The notes: generated by a model not told the origin, from the letters alone. 64,000 nt of DNA from Ruminococcus sp. (GCA_017960805.1 JAGCYM010000008.1:1-64000), one strand, 5' to 3'. Positions 15,590 to 24,497 are shown, numbered from the stretch's first letter. Made by a program: numbers and translations.

Positions 15590-16417
15590 TCAATACTCGT
15601 CTGGCAGCTCACCGAGCTGGTCGAAGCGGAAAACGGGACCATCCTTGCATACATACTTGTTACCGATATTGCAGCGGCCGCACTTTCCGACACCGCACTT
15701 CATACGAAGTTCCATAGTAGTATATACCTGGGTCTCGGTAAAGCCGAGTTCCTTCAGTCCTGCAAGTGTGAACTTTATCATTATCGGAGGTCCGCATACA
15801 AGAACTGTCTTGCTTGTCGAAGGAGCCAGCTCCTTGACATAGTTAGGAACGAAGCCAACATGACCGTCCCATCCCTCCTGAGGGTTGTCGATGGTGAGAT
15901 CAACGCGTATATTCGGGTCAGCCATCCACTCTTCAATTATCTCCTTGTAATCTACGAGATCATCCTTTGAACGTGAACCGTAGATAACCTGAACATCGCC
16001 GTAATTTGCGCGGTTGTCACGGACATAATTGATTACGGAGCGGAGCGGAGCAAGTCCGATTCCTCCCGCGATAAAGAGAAGGTCCTTGCCCTTGAGGTCG
16101 CCCTCAACAGGGAACGCGTTGCCGTATGGTCCGCGTATTGTTATCTGCTGACCGACTTCCATGGCATGAAGCCACTCTGTAAGGCAGCCGCACTTCTTAA
16201 TGCTGAACTCCATGAATTCCTTGTTTGTCGGAGAAGAAGTTATAGAGAACATAGCCTCTCCGACTCCGGGGATAGAAAGCATCGCACACTGTCCGGGCAT
16301 ATGCTCGAACACTTTACCGCCTTCCGGAGCAATAACCCTGAATGTCTTTACATCTGGTGTATCCTGACGGATATCGGTAACAACGCCTATCTTCGGTATC
16401 AATGTATCATTATTCAT
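15590..16417 (-). CDS. flxA: FAD/NAD-binding oxidoreductase with [2Fe-2S] site (FlxA-like)
   Basis: 275 residues from the ATG at 16417 (GGAGG upstream), which overlaps the preceding stop as TGATG; an upstream frame to 16501 lies inside the neighbour. It is built like PyrK and hydrogenase gamma subunits: a ferredoxin-reductase FAD barrel, a pyridine-nucleotide fold (FIAGGIGLAPLRSVINY), then MKCGVGKCGRCNIG and a later Cys for a [2Fe-2S] cluster. In FlxABCD-HdrABC complexes this protein oxidises NADH and passes electrons to the 4Fe-4S subunits. NADH as donor is inferred from family precedent. Confidence 0.85.
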   Translation of the reverse strand: MNNDTLIPKIGVVTDIRQDTPDVKTFRVIAPEGGKVFEHMPGQCAMLSIPGVGEAMFSITSSPTNKEFMEFSIKKCGCLTEWLHAMEVGQQITIRGPYGNAFPVEGDLKGKDLLFIAGGIGLAPLRSVINYVRDNRANYGDVQVIYGSRSKDDLVDYKEIIEEWMADPNIRVDLTIDNPQEGWDGHVGFVPNYVKELAPSTSKTVLVCGPPIMIKFTLAGLKELGFTETQVYTTMELRMKCGVGKCGRCNIGNKYVCKDGPVFRFDQLGELPDEY

Positions 16418-17436
16418 CACTTTACCTCCAATGCTTTCATTACCTTGACGATATTCATTGATATAGGACACTTTGAAAGGCATCTTCCGCATCCTACACA
16501 TCCGAACTCACCGTCATTATTAGCAGGGAAATACACAAGCTTGTGCATGAAACGCTGACGGAAACGCTCAAGCTGTGTGAGACGTGGATTGCCATGTGCC
16601 ATCTTAGTGAAGTCAGAATACATGCATGAATCCCAGCAGCGGAAACGCTTTATTCCATGGCCTGTATTGAAATCCTTTATATCGTAGCACTGACATGTCG
16701 GGCAGACAAATGTACATGTTCCGCAGCCAAGACATGCCTGTGAAAGCTCAGCCCACTTGTCAGAACTGAAATATTCATTGAGCTTGTCGCCGCCGAAGTT
16801 CTCAGTTGAGAGCTTTGCAAGCGGAAGCTTCTCCATTATAGCCTTTGTCTTTGCCTGTACCTCGTCAAGCTTTGAGGTATCACCTTCCTCGAGCAGAGAA
16901 GCAACAGAATCAATGAACTTCTGACCCTTTTCATTATTAGCCTTGAAGAAGATGTTCTCGCCATCATCAAAACAAGCAGCGTCTCCTTCCGGAACAGTAG
17001 GGTCGATGCCGAATGTCTGGCAGAAGCATGTCTCAGAAGGACGAGTACATGCCATGGTAACTACTGTACCATGATCTCTGCGGTTCTTGTAAAAGCTGTC
17101 AACAGGCTCACAGAGGAAAACCTTGTCGAGGATAGTAAAGCTTCTCGCGTCACATGCGCGGACGCCGAATACAACAAAGTCCTCACATTCCTCACGCACA
17201 TCTTTTACCTCTATAGTCTTGCCCTCAATTTTGAAATCAGCAAGATTCTCTGTCTGAGGGAAGAAGAAATCCTTGGCACTGCGTACAGTGTTTAGTTCAC
17301 TGGTAAGCTCCATGCCTTTCTCGTACTTTCTGTACTCAGCAGCACCGGCTTCGCGGTCAGCGGGGATATACAGTGTCTGCTTCGCTGAAACAGCATCGAA
17401 GAGTTCATTAAGCTTTGACTTTGATATTTTAAGCAT
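16417..17436 (-). CDS. 4Fe-4S protein of Flx complex (hydrogenase-beta/AsrA-like)
   Basis: 339 residues. The N-terminal two thirds resemble sulfhydrogenase beta and anaerobic sulfite reductase A (VFGVRACDARSFTILDKVF, TMACTRPSETCFCQTFGIDP). The C-terminal third has two ferredoxin motifs, CLGCGTCTFVCPTCQC and CVGCGRCLSKCPIS, plus WDSC. It should relay electrons from the FAD/NAD subunit toward the MvhD-like protein. Start ATG coincides with the end of the upstream gene (boundary at 17436). I recognise it as one of the FlxB/FlxC pair but cannot assign which. Confidence 0.82.
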   Translation of the reverse strand: MLKISKSKLNELFDAVSAKQTLYIPADREAGAAEYRKYEKGMELTSELNTVRSAKDFFFPQTENLADFKIEGKTIEVKDVREECEDFVVFGVRACDARSFTILDKVFLCEPVDSFYKNRRDHGTVVTMACTRPSETCFCQTFGIDPTVPEGDAACFDDGENIFFKANNEKGQKFIDSVASLLEEGDTSKLDEVQAKTKAIMEKLPLAKLSTENFGGDKLNEYFSSDKWAELSQACLGCGTCTFVCPTCQCYDIKDFNTGHGIKRFRCWDSCMYSDFTKMAHGNPRLTQLERFRQRFMHKLVYFPANNDGEFGCVGCGRCLSKCPISMNIVKVMKALEVK

Positions 17437-18407
17437 TACTCAACTCCCCTTTCGTGTACTATTGACGGCTCACAGTCATCCTTTGTGTAAGTGTTTAGAG
17501 GAGCTCTTGAAGTAGTATCCGCACCAGCCTGGTACTCACCGTATAATTCATTTATATCCTTGATGAACTTGCGGTTAAGGAGATGAAGCGGAATATGCTG
17601 AGGACATACACGCGAACATTCACCGCAGTCAGTACATCTTCCGGCAACGTGGAACGCGCGGATGATGTGGAACATATTCTCCTCAAAGCTGTCAGCAGGA
17701 GCCTTGTTGTCGATGCCTGACTTCGGATTATCGAATACGCAGTTCTCGCATGTACATGCAGGACAGACGTTTCTGCACGCATTACAGCGAATGCACTTTG
17801 AGAGCTGATCGCGCCAGAAGTCGAAACGCTCCTGCGCAGTCATGTTCTCGAGCTTCTCTACCATATCAAAGCGGTTGGAATCGAGAACGTCTCCGTCCTC
17901 ACCGATGAGCTCATCGTATACCACATGCTTCTTGCTCTTGCAGGAAGCACACTTGTCGAGGATCGCCTCACTGAAAGGCATTGTCTCCTCGCCGTAGAGA
18001 GTTTCTATCTTAAGGGTATAGTCCTCATTCTTGACGCTGAGGATACCTGTTATGCCCTTAGCCTTTATCTTCTCGATATCGAGCTTCGGACCGCCGGGAA
18101 TACCTATGACATATACCTTGTCACGGTCGATCCGGTGCTCCTTGATAAGCTGATTGAAGCTGTATGTGTCACAGGGCTTGAGGAAAGCAAGTATCTTTCC
18201 TTCCTTTGCTGTTTCCTTGACAAGGTACTTTGAAACATTCGCAGATGTGAAATCATCAAAGATGAACTCACTGTCAAGTTCCTCAGCTGAGGTAAACACT
18301 GCGGGAGTCATATCATATGCGAACTCTCCCCTCTTCCAGCCGATAACGCGGTCTACGCTGCCGTCTGCGAGGAGTTCCTTCGCTCTTTTTATCATTGCTT
18401 CCTGCAT
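17436..18407 (-). CDS. 4Fe-4S dicluster protein of Flx complex
   Basis: 323 residues. An N-terminal domain related to the beta subunits of F420/hydrogenase-type systems (FLKPCDTYSFNQLIKEHRID, CASCKSKKH) is followed by CIRCNACRNVCPACTCENC and CTDCGECSRVCPQHIP, fitting two [4Fe-4S] clusters. The chain overlaps the MvhD-like gene by 16 bp and its stop touches the next start, so stoichiometric translation is likely. It pairs with the neighbouring 4Fe-4S subunit as FlxB/FlxC in the Flx-Hdr assembly. Cytoplasmic; no membrane segments. Confidence 0.8.
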   Translation of the reverse strand: MQEAMIKRAKELLADGSVDRVIGWKRGEFAYDMTPAVFTSAEELDSEFIFDDFTSANVSKYLVKETAKEGKILAFLKPCDTYSFNQLIKEHRIDRDKVYVIGIPGGPKLDIEKIKAKGITGILSVKNEDYTLKIETLYGEETMPFSEAILDKCASCKSKKHVVYDELIGEDGDVLDSNRFDMVEKLENMTAQERFDFWRDQLSKCIRCNACRNVCPACTCENCVFDNPKSGIDNKAPADSFEENMFHIIRAFHVAGRCTDCGECSRVCPQHIPLHLLNRKFIKDINELYGEYQAGADTTSRAPLNTYTKDDCEPSIVHERGVE

Positions 18408-18832
18408 CGTAAATCCTCCAATCTGCGGTTCGGTCCGAGAGCCTTTACGTCAGCGGTGAACTGCTCCATAGTTGCTGCGAACTTTGCGCCTTCTGCAGCA
18501 GATACCCACTCAAGACGCGTCCTGTTACGCTCTATTCCGAGGAAGTCGAGCATACTGTAGAGCAGGGTTATACGTCTGCGTGTGAAGTAATTTCCAGAAG
18601 TGTAGTGACAGTCACCTGGGTGACATCCGCAGATAATAACGCCGTCTGCACCCTTCTGGAAGGCACGGAGTATGAACATCGGGTTCACTCTGCATGAGCA
18701 GGGAACACGGATTATCTTAACGTTTGAAGGGTAATTAAGTCTGTTGGTACCTGAAAGATCAGCTCCTGCGTAAGAACACCAGTTGCAGCAGAAAGCGACT
18801 ATTACAGGCTCGAAATTTTCATTTACTTGCAT
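18392..18832 (-). CDS. mvhD: MvhD-like [2Fe-2S] subunit (FlxD)
   Basis: 146 residues. Hallmarks of methyl-viologen-reducing hydrogenase delta subunit: AFCCNWCSYAGADLSG, VPCSCRVNPMFILRAFQKGADGV and CGCHPGDCHYTSGN. In methanogens and in FlxABCD-HdrABC systems this small protein docks the electron-donating module onto HdrA. It overlaps hdrA by 10 bp and the next gene by 16 bp. Hydrogenase genes are absent, so the donor is the FAD/NAD module and not hydrogen. Confidence 0.92.
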   Translation of the reverse strand: MQVNENFEPVIVAFCCNWCSYAGADLSGTNRLNYPSNVKIIRVPCSCRVNPMFILRAFQKGADGVIICGCHPGDCHYTSGNYFTRRRITLLYSMLDFLGIERNRTRLEWVSAAEGAKFAATMEQFTADVKALGPNRRLEDLRCRKQ

Positions 18833-20814
18833 ATTGCGTCTACCTCCGCCATAATCTGGCTGTTAGAGAAGCCGTTGAGATCCATAGCTCCGGAAGGACA
18901 TGCAACTGTACAAGCACCGCATCCCTGACATACAGCGGGATTGACGCTTGCGACTCTGCGTACCTTCGTAGTACGGTCAGGCATTCTGAATTCCTTGTCA
19001 ATGTATGTGATAGCGCCATAAGGACAAACTTTCTCACATGACGAGCAGCCATTGCACATGAGCTCATCTGAATGAGCAACACATGGGTTGCAGGTGATGC
19101 TGTTCTTGCAGAGAAGACCGATTGCCTTTGCTGCAGCAGCGCTTCCCTGCGCTACAGTTTCAGGGATATCCTTTGGCCCCTGGCATGCGCCGGAGAGGAA
19201 TATACCTGCAGTCGCGCTCTCAACAGGACGGAGCTTAGGATGAGCTTCCGTGAAGAAGTCGTTTGTATCCATCTGGGTAGTAAGCATTGTCGCAAGAGGA
19301 CGTGCTGTCTTGTCAGGCTCGATAGCAGCGGCAAGAACTACCATATCCGCATCGATATGGAGCTGCTCATTTGCGAGCAGATCAGAAGCCTGAACATCTA
19401 TCTTTCCGTCAGACTTCGGGGTTACCTTACCGACCATACCCTTGATGTAGTGAACATTATACTGCTCAACGGCACGACGGTAGAACTCATCAAAGTTCTT
19501 TCCGGGAGTACGGACATCTATGTAGAATACATATACTTCTGTATCCGGATATTTCTCACGTATGAGCATAGCATGCTTAGCTGTATACATACAGCAGATC
19601 TTTGAACAGTATGGCTTGCCCTTCTCATCATCGCATCTTGAGCCGACGCACTGAACAAACACGATCGTGTGGGGATGACTCTTGTCAGAAGGACGAAGGA
19701 GAGTGCCGCCGTTAGGACCTGCAGCGTTCATAAGTCTCTCAAGCTCAAGAGACGTTACAACGTCAGGGCACTGGTTATATGCAAACTCATCATACTTGTC
19801 AAGATTTATAGGATTGAATCCTGTAGCAACTACGATAGCGCCGTACTGCTGCTCAATGATCGTATCCTGCTGCTTGTAGTCAATAGCGCCGACAGAGCAG
19901 ACCTTCGAACAGACACCGCACTTGCCTGTTTTCATCATCATGCAGTAGTTAGGATCGATAGTAGCTACCTTCGGAACAGCCTGCGCGAAAGGAATATATA
20001 TTGCGGAGCGGTTGTCAAGGCCCAAATTGAACTCGTTAGGCACCTTCTTCATCGGACATTTCTCAGTACAGAGACCACAGCCTGTGCACTTTGTCTCATC
20101 GACAAAACGTGCCTTCTTCCTGATCTTTACAGTGAAGTTTCCAACAAATCCCTTAACATCCTCAACCTCGCTGAACGAGTGGATTGTTATACGCTCATTC
20201 TGTGAAGCCTCAACCATTTTAGGAGTGAGGATACAGGCTGCACAGTCGAGTGTAGGGAATGTCTTGTCTATCTGTGCCATCTTACCGCCGATAGTAGGCT
20301 GCTTTTCAACGATATCAACATCAAAGCCTGCCTCAGCGATATCAAGCGCTGTCTGTATACCAGCGATACCGCCTCCGATTACGAGAGCGCGCTTTACAAC
20401 AGGACTCTCCATAGAGTTAAGAGGAGTATTGAGATGAACCTTCGCAACAGCTGCCTTACCAAGGATTATTGCCTTGTCAGTTGCATTCGCAACTTCCTTG
20501 TGTATCCATGAACACTGCTCACGTATATTCGCGATCTCTACGAGGTATGGATTCAGGCCTGCGGAAGCCGCAGCCTTTCTGAAAGTATTCTCGTGCATAC
20601 GAGGCGAACAGGAACATATTACGACACCTGTAAGCTTCTGCTCCCTGATGGCGTTTTTTACGAGTTCCTGTCCTGACTCTGAACACATGTACTGGTAGTC
20701 CTGGGAGATGACTACGCCCGGCTCATGGCCAAGAGCCTCAGCAACAGCCTTTACGTCTACCGTCGCGGCTATATTCGTACCGCAATGACAGACAAATACA
20801 CCTATTCTCTGCAT
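18823..20814 (-). CDS. hdrA: Heterodisulfide reductase subunit A, electron-bifurcating flavoprotein
   Basis: 663 residues. The N-terminal part has VCHCGTNIA and CSCSPRMHENTF cysteines. The FAD domain follows (GGGIAGIQTALDIAEAGFDV, about 145-165) with DCAACILTPKM. Inserted ferredoxin motifs CTGCGLCTEKCP and CGVCSKVC precede a second flavin part (LSGACQGPKDIPETVAQGSAAA), and the tail has CNGCSSCEKVCPYGAI and CQGCGACTVACPSGAM. This is the full set of a standard HdrA. In characterised complexes HdrA splits electrons between a high-potential branch through HdrC/HdrB and ferredoxin. No in-frame TGA selenocysteine is needed. Confidence 0.93.
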   Translation of the reverse strand: MQRIGVFVCHCGTNIAATVDVKAVAEALGHEPGVVISQDYQYMCSESGQELVKNAIREQKLTGVVICSCSPRMHENTFRKAAASAGLNPYLVEIANIREQCSWIHKEVANATDKAIILGKAAVAKVHLNTPLNSMESPVVKRALVIGGGIAGIQTALDIAEAGFDVDIVEKQPTIGGKMAQIDKTFPTLDCAACILTPKMVEASQNERITIHSFSEVEDVKGFVGNFTVKIRKKARFVDETKCTGCGLCTEKCPMKKVPNEFNLGLDNRSAIYIPFAQAVPKVATIDPNYCMMMKTGKCGVCSKVCSVGAIDYKQQDTIIEQQYGAIVVATGFNPINLDKYDEFAYNQCPDVVTSLELERLMNAAGPNGGTLLRPSDKSHPHTIVFVQCVGSRCDDEKGKPYCSKICCMYTAKHAMLIREKYPDTEVYVFYIDVRTPGKNFDEFYRRAVEQYNVHYIKGMVGKVTPKSDGKIDVQASDLLANEQLHIDADMVVLAAAIEPDKTARPLATMLTTQMDTNDFFTEAHPKLRPVESATAGIFLSGACQGPKDIPETVAQGSAAAAKAIGLLCKNSITCNPCVAHSDELMCNGCSSCEKVCPYGAITYIDKEFRMPDRTTKVRRVASVNPAVCQGCGACTVACPSGAMDLNGFSNSQIMAEVDAICK

Positions 20815-20827
20815 CGTAGTCTCCTCC

Positions 20828-21211
20828 TTACTTTGCGTACTTTCTGAAAGCCGTTACGATTGCCTGCTGAGGAAGATCCTCATCAAGCATTCCGGGAATA
20901 TCAGTCGGCTTCAGGTGATTTCCGCCCTGCTGACGGATCGCAGCAAGACGAACAGCCTCGACTACTCTTGCGGGCTCAACGCCGCGAGGACAACGGTCCA
21001 CGCACGCAAAGCATGTCAGGCACTTGTATATTGAATCAGACTTCATAAGAGTCTCGATATCTCCTTTTTCCACCATGTATACGAACTGGTGAGGATGATA
21101 CTCCATCTCATCATAGGAAGGACATGTTGCGGAGCACTTTCCGCAGCGCATGCACTTGAGCACATTAACTCCGCTTGAACGGATCACCTGTTCCTTTAAG
21201 TTCTTATTCAT
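20828..21211 (-). CDS. hdrC: Heterodisulfide reductase subunit C
   Basis: 127 residues. Two ferredoxin motifs, CMRCGKCSATCPS and CLTCFACVDRCPRG, fit two [4Fe-4S] clusters in the usual HdrC arrangement with a helical C-terminus. It overlaps hdrB by 8 bp and lies 13 bp before hdrA. It should carry electrons from HdrA to HdrB. Soluble, with no membrane segment, which distinguishes it from the membrane HdrE/HdrD type. Confidence 0.92.
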   Translation of the reverse strand: MNKNLKEQVIRSSGVNVLKCMRCGKCSATCPSYDEMEYHPHQFVYMVEKGDIETLMKSDSIYKCLTCFACVDRCPRGVEPARVVEAVRLAAIRQQGGNHLKPTDIPGMLDEDLPQQAIVTAFRKYAK

Positions 21212-22001
21212 GGTTTCCCTCCTTTAGACCGAGAGCCTCAGCGAGAAGCTCGGTAAAGTAGTAGACAGGCAGATCAGAGCCTGAGTTCTTCTTCAGATTG
21301 TAAAGGCACAGAGGACAGGCAGTAATAACCATCTCAGCCCCCATATCCTTCGCGGAATCCATTACAGCACTGCTCCTCTTCTGAGCCTGTGCCTTGTCTT
21401 CCATTGTGATGTATCCGCCGCAGCATTCATTACGCTGTGCGTATATAACAGGAGTTCCGCCTATAGCACGGATGAAATCCTCGATTATTGTCGGATTCTC
21501 AGGATCGTCCATGGCAAGAGCCTTCACAGGACGAAGAAGAAGACATCCATAATATGCTGCTATCTTCTTTCCTGTAAAAGGATTCACTACCTTCTCCTTC
21601 AGATTATCAAAACCTATAACATCACGAAGCATCTCAAGATAATGATAAACCTTTGTTCCGCCTGTATACGGTTCTGCAAGTCCAAGGTAATTATTCACCT
21701 TTGAAGCCATTTCCTCATCACGTGAAATATCATATTCAGTCTGCTTTATAACATTGTGGCATGCTGAGCAAACAGTGACAAGAGGCTGACCTGATTCCTT
21801 TGCGGAATTGAGTACTCTGACAGCTGAAAGTTTTGTAGCTATCTCATCCTTAGCGGTCGTATATGCACCGCCGCAGCACTGCCAGTCAGCTGGCTCCTCT
21901 AATCTGATACCGAGAGCCTCTGCGCTTGATCTTGCATATGTATCAAGGTCTTTCGCCTTGGTTCTCAGCGTACAGCCGGGATAATATGTAAATGTTTCCA
22001 T
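21204..22001 (-). CDS. hdrB: Heterodisulfide reductase subunit B
   Basis: 265 residues. Two complete CCG domains are visible: YYPGC, WQCCGGAY and CSACH in the N-terminal half, and YYGC, NECCGGYI and CPLCLYN in the C-terminal half. These are the ligands of the two non-cubane [4Fe-4S] clusters in characterised HdrB. Because bacteria lack CoM-S-S-CoB, the natural acceptor is open. The fumarate reductase proteins in the same operon are candidates, since methanogen TfrB carries an HdrB-like half fused to an FrdB-like half. The gene follows fumC by 17 bp. Confidence 0.92.
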   Translation of the reverse strand: METFTYYPGCTLRTKAKDLDTYARSSAEALGIRLEEPADWQCCGGAYTTAKDEIATKLSAVRVLNSAKESGQPLVTVCSACHNVIKQTEYDISRDEEMASKVNNYLGLAEPYTGGTKVYHYLEMLRDVIGFDNLKEKVVNPFTGKKIAAYYGCLLLRPVKALAMDDPENPTIIEDFIRAIGGTPVIYAQRNECCGGYITMEDKAQAQKRSSAVMDSAKDMGAEMVITACPLCLYNLKKNSGSDLPVYYFTELLAEALGLKEGNHE

Positions 22002-22018
22002 AACAGTATCCTTTCCTA

Positions 22019-23395
22019 TTATGCCATTTCTTCCGGATGGAAAACTTCATCGAACTTCTCCGCTGTGAGGAAGCCAAGCTCTACACATGCTTCCTTGAGG
22101 GAGATGTTGTCCTTGAATGCCTTCTTGGCAGTCTTTGCAGCGTTTTCATATCCTATATACGGATTGAGCGCTGTTACGAGCATGAGGGAGTTGTGAAGAT
22201 TGTGATGCATCTTCTCCTTATTTGCCTTTATTCCTACAGCACAGTTCTTGTTGAAGCTGATTATTGACTCAGCGAGGAGTCTTGCGGACTGAAGGAAATT
22301 ATAAGCACACACAGGCATGAACACATTAAGCTCAAAATTGCCCTGTGAGGCTGCCATACCAACAGCAACGTCATTTCCCATTACCTGAACAGCTACCATT
22401 GTAACCTGCTCACACTGTGTAGGATTAACCTTTCCAGGCATGATAGATGAACCAGGCTCGTTCTCAGGAATGAATATCTCACCAAGTCCGTCTCGTGGAC
22501 CGGAAGCAAGCCAGCGTACATCATTTGCTATCTTCATCATATCAGCTGCAAGTGCCTTGAGCGCACCATGAGCAAATACTATCTCATCCTTCGATGTGAG
22601 AGAATGGAACTTGTTTGGAGCAGTTATGAACTTCTTGCCTGTAAGCTCGCTTATAGCCTCGGCAGACTTCTCAGCAAAACCAGCCGGAGCATTAAGACCT
22701 GTACCGACTGCTGTACCGCCAAGCGCGAGTTCCTTGAGTTCCTCGCATGAAGAAAGGATCATCTTTCTGTCCTTCTCAAGTGAGGATCTCCATCCGCTTA
22801 TCTCCTGAGAGAACTTGATGGGAGTAGCGTCCTGAAGATGTGTACGTCCGCTCTTTACAATCCCCTCATTCTCAGCCTCAAGGCGCTTGAAAGTCTCTAC
22901 AAGAGTATCGATTGCAGGGATCACCTTGTCCTCAAGAGCTATTACAGCAGCGATATGCATTGCTGTCGGGAAAGTATCATTTGAGGACTGGCTCATGTTT
23001 ATGTCATCATTAGGATGGAGGAGCTTAGCGCCTGCTATCTCATTGCCTCTGTTGGCAATTACTTCATTGGCGTTCATATTGGACTGTGTACCGCTTCCGG
23101 TCTGCCATACAACAAGCGGGAAATGCTCATTCAGAGCACCGCTGATGACTTCATCACAAGCCTGCGAGATAGCTGAGAGCTTCTCATCTGTCATCTTCTC
23201 AGGCTTAACTGCATGGTTTGCGATAGCTGCTGCCTTTTTGAGGATTCCAAAAGCGTGAGTGATCTCACGAGGCATAGTCTCGATGCCTACGCCAATAAGG
23301 AAATTCTCGTGGCTTCTCTCAGTCTGAGCTGCCCAGTACTTATCAGCTGGTACCTTTACCTCGCCCATTGAGTCATGTTCGATACGATAATCCAT
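22019..23395 (-). CDS. fumC: Class II fumarate hydratase
   Basis: 458 residues, normal length. The superfamily signature GSSIMPGKVNPTQ, the GSGTQSNMNANEV block and SGRTHLQDATP are present, with HPNDDINMSQSSNDT. It interconverts malate and fumarate without an iron-sulfur cluster. It is first in the operon that continues with HdrBCA, Flx and fumarate reductase, so it likely works in the malate-to-fumarate direction here. A GGGAGAG site lies before the ATG. The leader has a GGAGC/GCTCC hairpin. A promoter and two candidate operators lie upstream. Confidence 0.95.
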   Translation of the reverse strand: MDYRIEHDSMGEVKVPADKYWAAQTERSHENFLIGVGIETMPREITHAFGILKKAAAIANHAVKPEKMTDEKLSAISQACDEVISGALNEHFPLVVWQTGSGTQSNMNANEVIANRGNEIAGAKLLHPNDDINMSQSSNDTFPTAMHIAAVIALEDKVIPAIDTLVETFKRLEAENEGIVKSGRTHLQDATPIKFSQEISGWRSSLEKDRKMILSSCEELKELALGGTAVGTGLNAPAGFAEKSAEAISELTGKKFITAPNKFHSLTSKDEIVFAHGALKALAADMMKIANDVRWLASGPRDGLGEIFIPENEPGSSIMPGKVNPTQCEQVTMVAVQVMGNDVAVGMAASQGNFELNVFMPVCAYNFLQSARLLAESIISFNKNCAVGIKANKEKMHHNLHNSLMLVTALNPYIGYENAAKTAKKAFKDNISLKEACVELGFLTAEKFDEVFHPEEMA

Positions 23396-23453
23396 AGTTG
23401 AACTCTCCCATCCGGAGCTTTTCGCTCCTGTATTTACTTTATCATGTAATTAT

Positions 23454-23482
23454 AGTATATCAGCGAAAACTCGTGTTTTCAA
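23454..23482 (-). promoter_or_regulatory. Promoter of the fumC-hdr-flx-frd operon
   Basis: Leftward TTGAAA (23482-23477), 17-bp spacer, TATACT (23459-23454) with extended TGA. The start site would be near 23447, giving a leader of about 50 nt before fumC. Confidence 0.75.
23465..23480. promoter_or_regulatory. Palindromic operator candidate inside the fumC promoter
   Basis: GAAAAC (23465-23470) TCGT GTTTTC (23475-23480) is a perfect 6-4-6 inverted repeat covering the spacer and touching the -35. Its position would block RNA polymerase if bound. The regulator is unknown. Confidence 0.45.
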
Positions 23483-23512
23483 GTGCATTTTCAGCATATA
23501 GGTATTCGGATA

Positions 23513-23530
23513 TTGATATAATATTAACAA
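23513..23530. promoter_or_regulatory. Candidate Rex operator upstream of fumC
   Basis: TTGATATAATATTAACAA matches 12 of 14 fixed positions of the Clostridia Rex consensus TTGTTAA-N4-TTAACAA, with a perfect right half. It lies about 30 bp upstream of the -35. The rex gene is the nearest gene to the right. Confidence 0.45.
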
Positions 23531-23838
23531 TGTTTGCAGACCGCAAACGGATTACATATGTTTATATATTTCAGCATATATTTTAACGCATTGTAATATA
23601 CATAAAAACTGCATATATTATCACATGATTAATAGCCCGTTCCGTATGGTATGCACATAACATCTTGATATATTTTCCTTTATTCAGCAGACAACTATGT
23701 TCTATTGCATACAGAACCACTTGGTATTAAGCTAAAAATAGGTATGTACAACGCAACATAGTTACATATCATTATTTATATATTACAGGTGAGCGATTGA
23801 CAAAAAAATCACATTCGTCATATATCGACCAAACACAT
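23531..23838. other. AT-rich intergenic region
   Basis: About 300 bp between the fumC control region and the rex terminator. No open frame with a ribosome binding site, no tRNA and no strong hairpin was recognised. Confidence 0.5.
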
Positions 23839-23860
23839 AGTGCAGGGTATCCCCTGCACT
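23839..23860 (-). terminator. Terminator-like stem-loop after rex
   Basis: AGTGCAGGG (23839-23847) and CCCTGCACT (23852-23860) form a 9-bp perfect stem with a 4-nt loop just past the rex stop. The T-run is weak. Confidence 0.6.
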
Positions 23861-23864
23861 ATTT

Positions 23865-24497
23865 TCAGTCAGATGTATTTATACAATAAGAAAGTGTTGT
23901 AAGGCTATCGCCAAGATGAACATTCTCAACAGCTACATCCTTGTGGCTTACACGAAGATCATAGTGTGTGAAGTTCCAGAAAGCACGGATGCCATAACTG
24001 ATAAGTCTCTCAACTTCCTTCTCAGCAGCCTCTCGTGGAATACAAAGTATAGCAGCTACTGGAGCGTGCTCCTTGCAGAATCCCTCCAGATCAGAAACGC
24101 TCATAACTGTAAGCTCTCCGATCTTATTGCCGACAAGGTCAGGATTGGCGTCAAAAGCACCAATGAGATCGAATCCTCTGTTACGGAAGTCGATGTGAGA
24201 AGCAAGAGCTCTTCCGAGGTTACCTGCTCCGAGAAGGATCATAGGAGTCTGCTTATCGAGTCCGAGTATCTTTCCTATCTCTGCTTTAAGGCCTGTAACA
24301 TTATATCCGTAGCCCTGCTGGCCGAATTCGCCGAAGCAGTTGAAATCCTGTCTTATCTGAGACGCTGTCAGTCCCATCTTTTCTGCAAGTTCTCTTGAAG
24401 AAATACGTACATATCCGTTATTCTCAAGGTCGCCAAGAAAACGGTAGTATCTTGGCAGACGTCTGATTACTGAATTTGAAATTGCGCTTTTTGCCAT
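23865..24497 (-). CDS. rex: Redox-sensing transcriptional repressor Rex
   Basis: 210 residues from the ATG at 24497; a GTG five codons earlier is possible but would use up the GAGG site. Winged-helix part: VIRRLPRYYRFLGDL and SSRELAEKMGLTASQIRQDFNCFGEFGQQGYGY. Rossmann domain: LLGAGNLGRALASH (NAD-binding). Rex represses fermentation and electron-transfer genes when the NADH/NAD ratio is low. It is the last gene of the acn-icd operon and sits next to the fumC-hdr-flx-frd operon. Candidate Rex sites precede both, so control of both and autoregulation are plausible. Confidence 0.95.
   Translation of the reverse strand: MAKSAISNSVIRRLPRYYRFLGDLENNGYVRISSRELAEKMGLTASQIRQDFNCFGEFGQQGYGYNVTGLKAEIGKILGLDKQTPMILLGAGNLGRALASHIDFRNRGFDLIGAFDANPDLVGNKIGELTVMSVSDLEGFCKEHAPVAAILCIPREAAEKEVERLISYGIRAFWNFTHYDLRVSHKDVAVENVHLGDSLTTLSYCINTSD

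Noticed and set aside
18823..20814. Selenocysteine in HdrA
   Set aside because: The full-length frame is open without in-frame TGA, and the expected cysteines are encoded.
14891..21211. Hydrogenase or methanogenesis locus
   Set aside because: MvhD and Hdr subunits are present, but no hydrogenase large or small subunit and no methanogen gene; the FAD/NAD protein points to the Flx type.
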